DNA of 64,000 nucleotides from Paramecium octaurelia. Lineage: Eukaryota > Ciliophora > Oligohymenophorea > Peniculida > Parameciidae. The notes under the pieces were generated by a model. The model searched no databases, was not told the origin of the DNA, and was given only the letters and a program-made list of their open reading frames with translations. Each line of letters opens with the position of its first letter. Position 1 is the stretch's first letter. The stretch spans positions 191,133 through 255,132 of the forward strand of contig CAJJDP010000134.1 of NCBI GenBank assembly GCA_905182995.1, in the 5' to 3' direction. The position numbers and the translations under genes are program-made. Of the stretch, positions 63,995-64,000 are shown piece by piece.

Positions 63995-64000
63995 GCATTC

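Overview
The window reads as macronuclear DNA of a Paramecium-type ciliate. It is very AT-rich. Open frames only make sense if TAA and TAG are read as glutamine and TGA is the sole stop. Nearly all introns are tiny (about 17-33 nt, GT...AG), and they restore frame exactly where conserved domains would otherwise break. Two trichocyst matrix protein precursors and many ciliary proteins fit this. Tetrahymena shares the code but has much longer introns. Coordinates below include introns. All protein calls come from hand translation with TGA as the only stop. For most multi-exon models I checked that exon lengths sum to a multiple of three.

Layout. 0-6.5 kb: the 3' end of an AIG1/GIMAP-like GTPase, an MFS transporter, a small basic protein, a tRNA-Ser(CGA), and a membrane-bound cyclic-nucleotide phosphodiesterase. 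6.5-9.5 kb (minus strand): a DPY-30/GAF protein like radial spoke protein 2, and a MORN protein. 9.6-12.3 kb (plus): small ORFs and an N-myristoylated FHA-RINGv-FHA protein. 12.4-20.3 kb (minus): a membrane RING-H2 protein, two long coiled-coil proteins and a small helix-turn-helix protein. 20.7-28.6 kb: two trichocyst matrix proteins, a small TIM chaperone, a coiled-coil protein, a second helix-turn-helix protein, a GST-C protein and a second AIG1-like GTPase with two membrane anchors. 29-41 kb: a DnaJ membrane protein, an unrecognised protein, a WD40 protein, CEP104, an ULK-like kinase, a Q-rich protein, eIF2B-gamma and a tandem pair of tiny secreted Cys-rich proteins. 41-54.6 kb: isovaleryl-CoA dehydrogenase, an HSF-type factor, an unresolved multi-exon gene, DNALI1/p28, an AMPK-like kinase, two MORN proteins, PRP18 and a 66-aa protein. 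54.6-64 kb: a coiled-coil protein, EIPR1, a C2H2 protein, an ABCC transporter, and a B-box-like WD40 protein at the right edge.

The genes are independent units, not an operon. Several serve cilia (CEP104, DNALI1, RSP2-like, possibly the MORN proteins), regulated secretion (trichocyst matrix proteins) and signalling (PDE, two kinases, two GTPases). I saw no transposon, virus-like element or CRISPR array. The most notable points are the two divergent AIG1-like GTPases, the tandem Cys-rich secreted pair, the FHA-RINGv-FHA architecture, very tight or overlapping neighbours, a 119-nt intron in the HSF gene, and several introns that must end in GAG.
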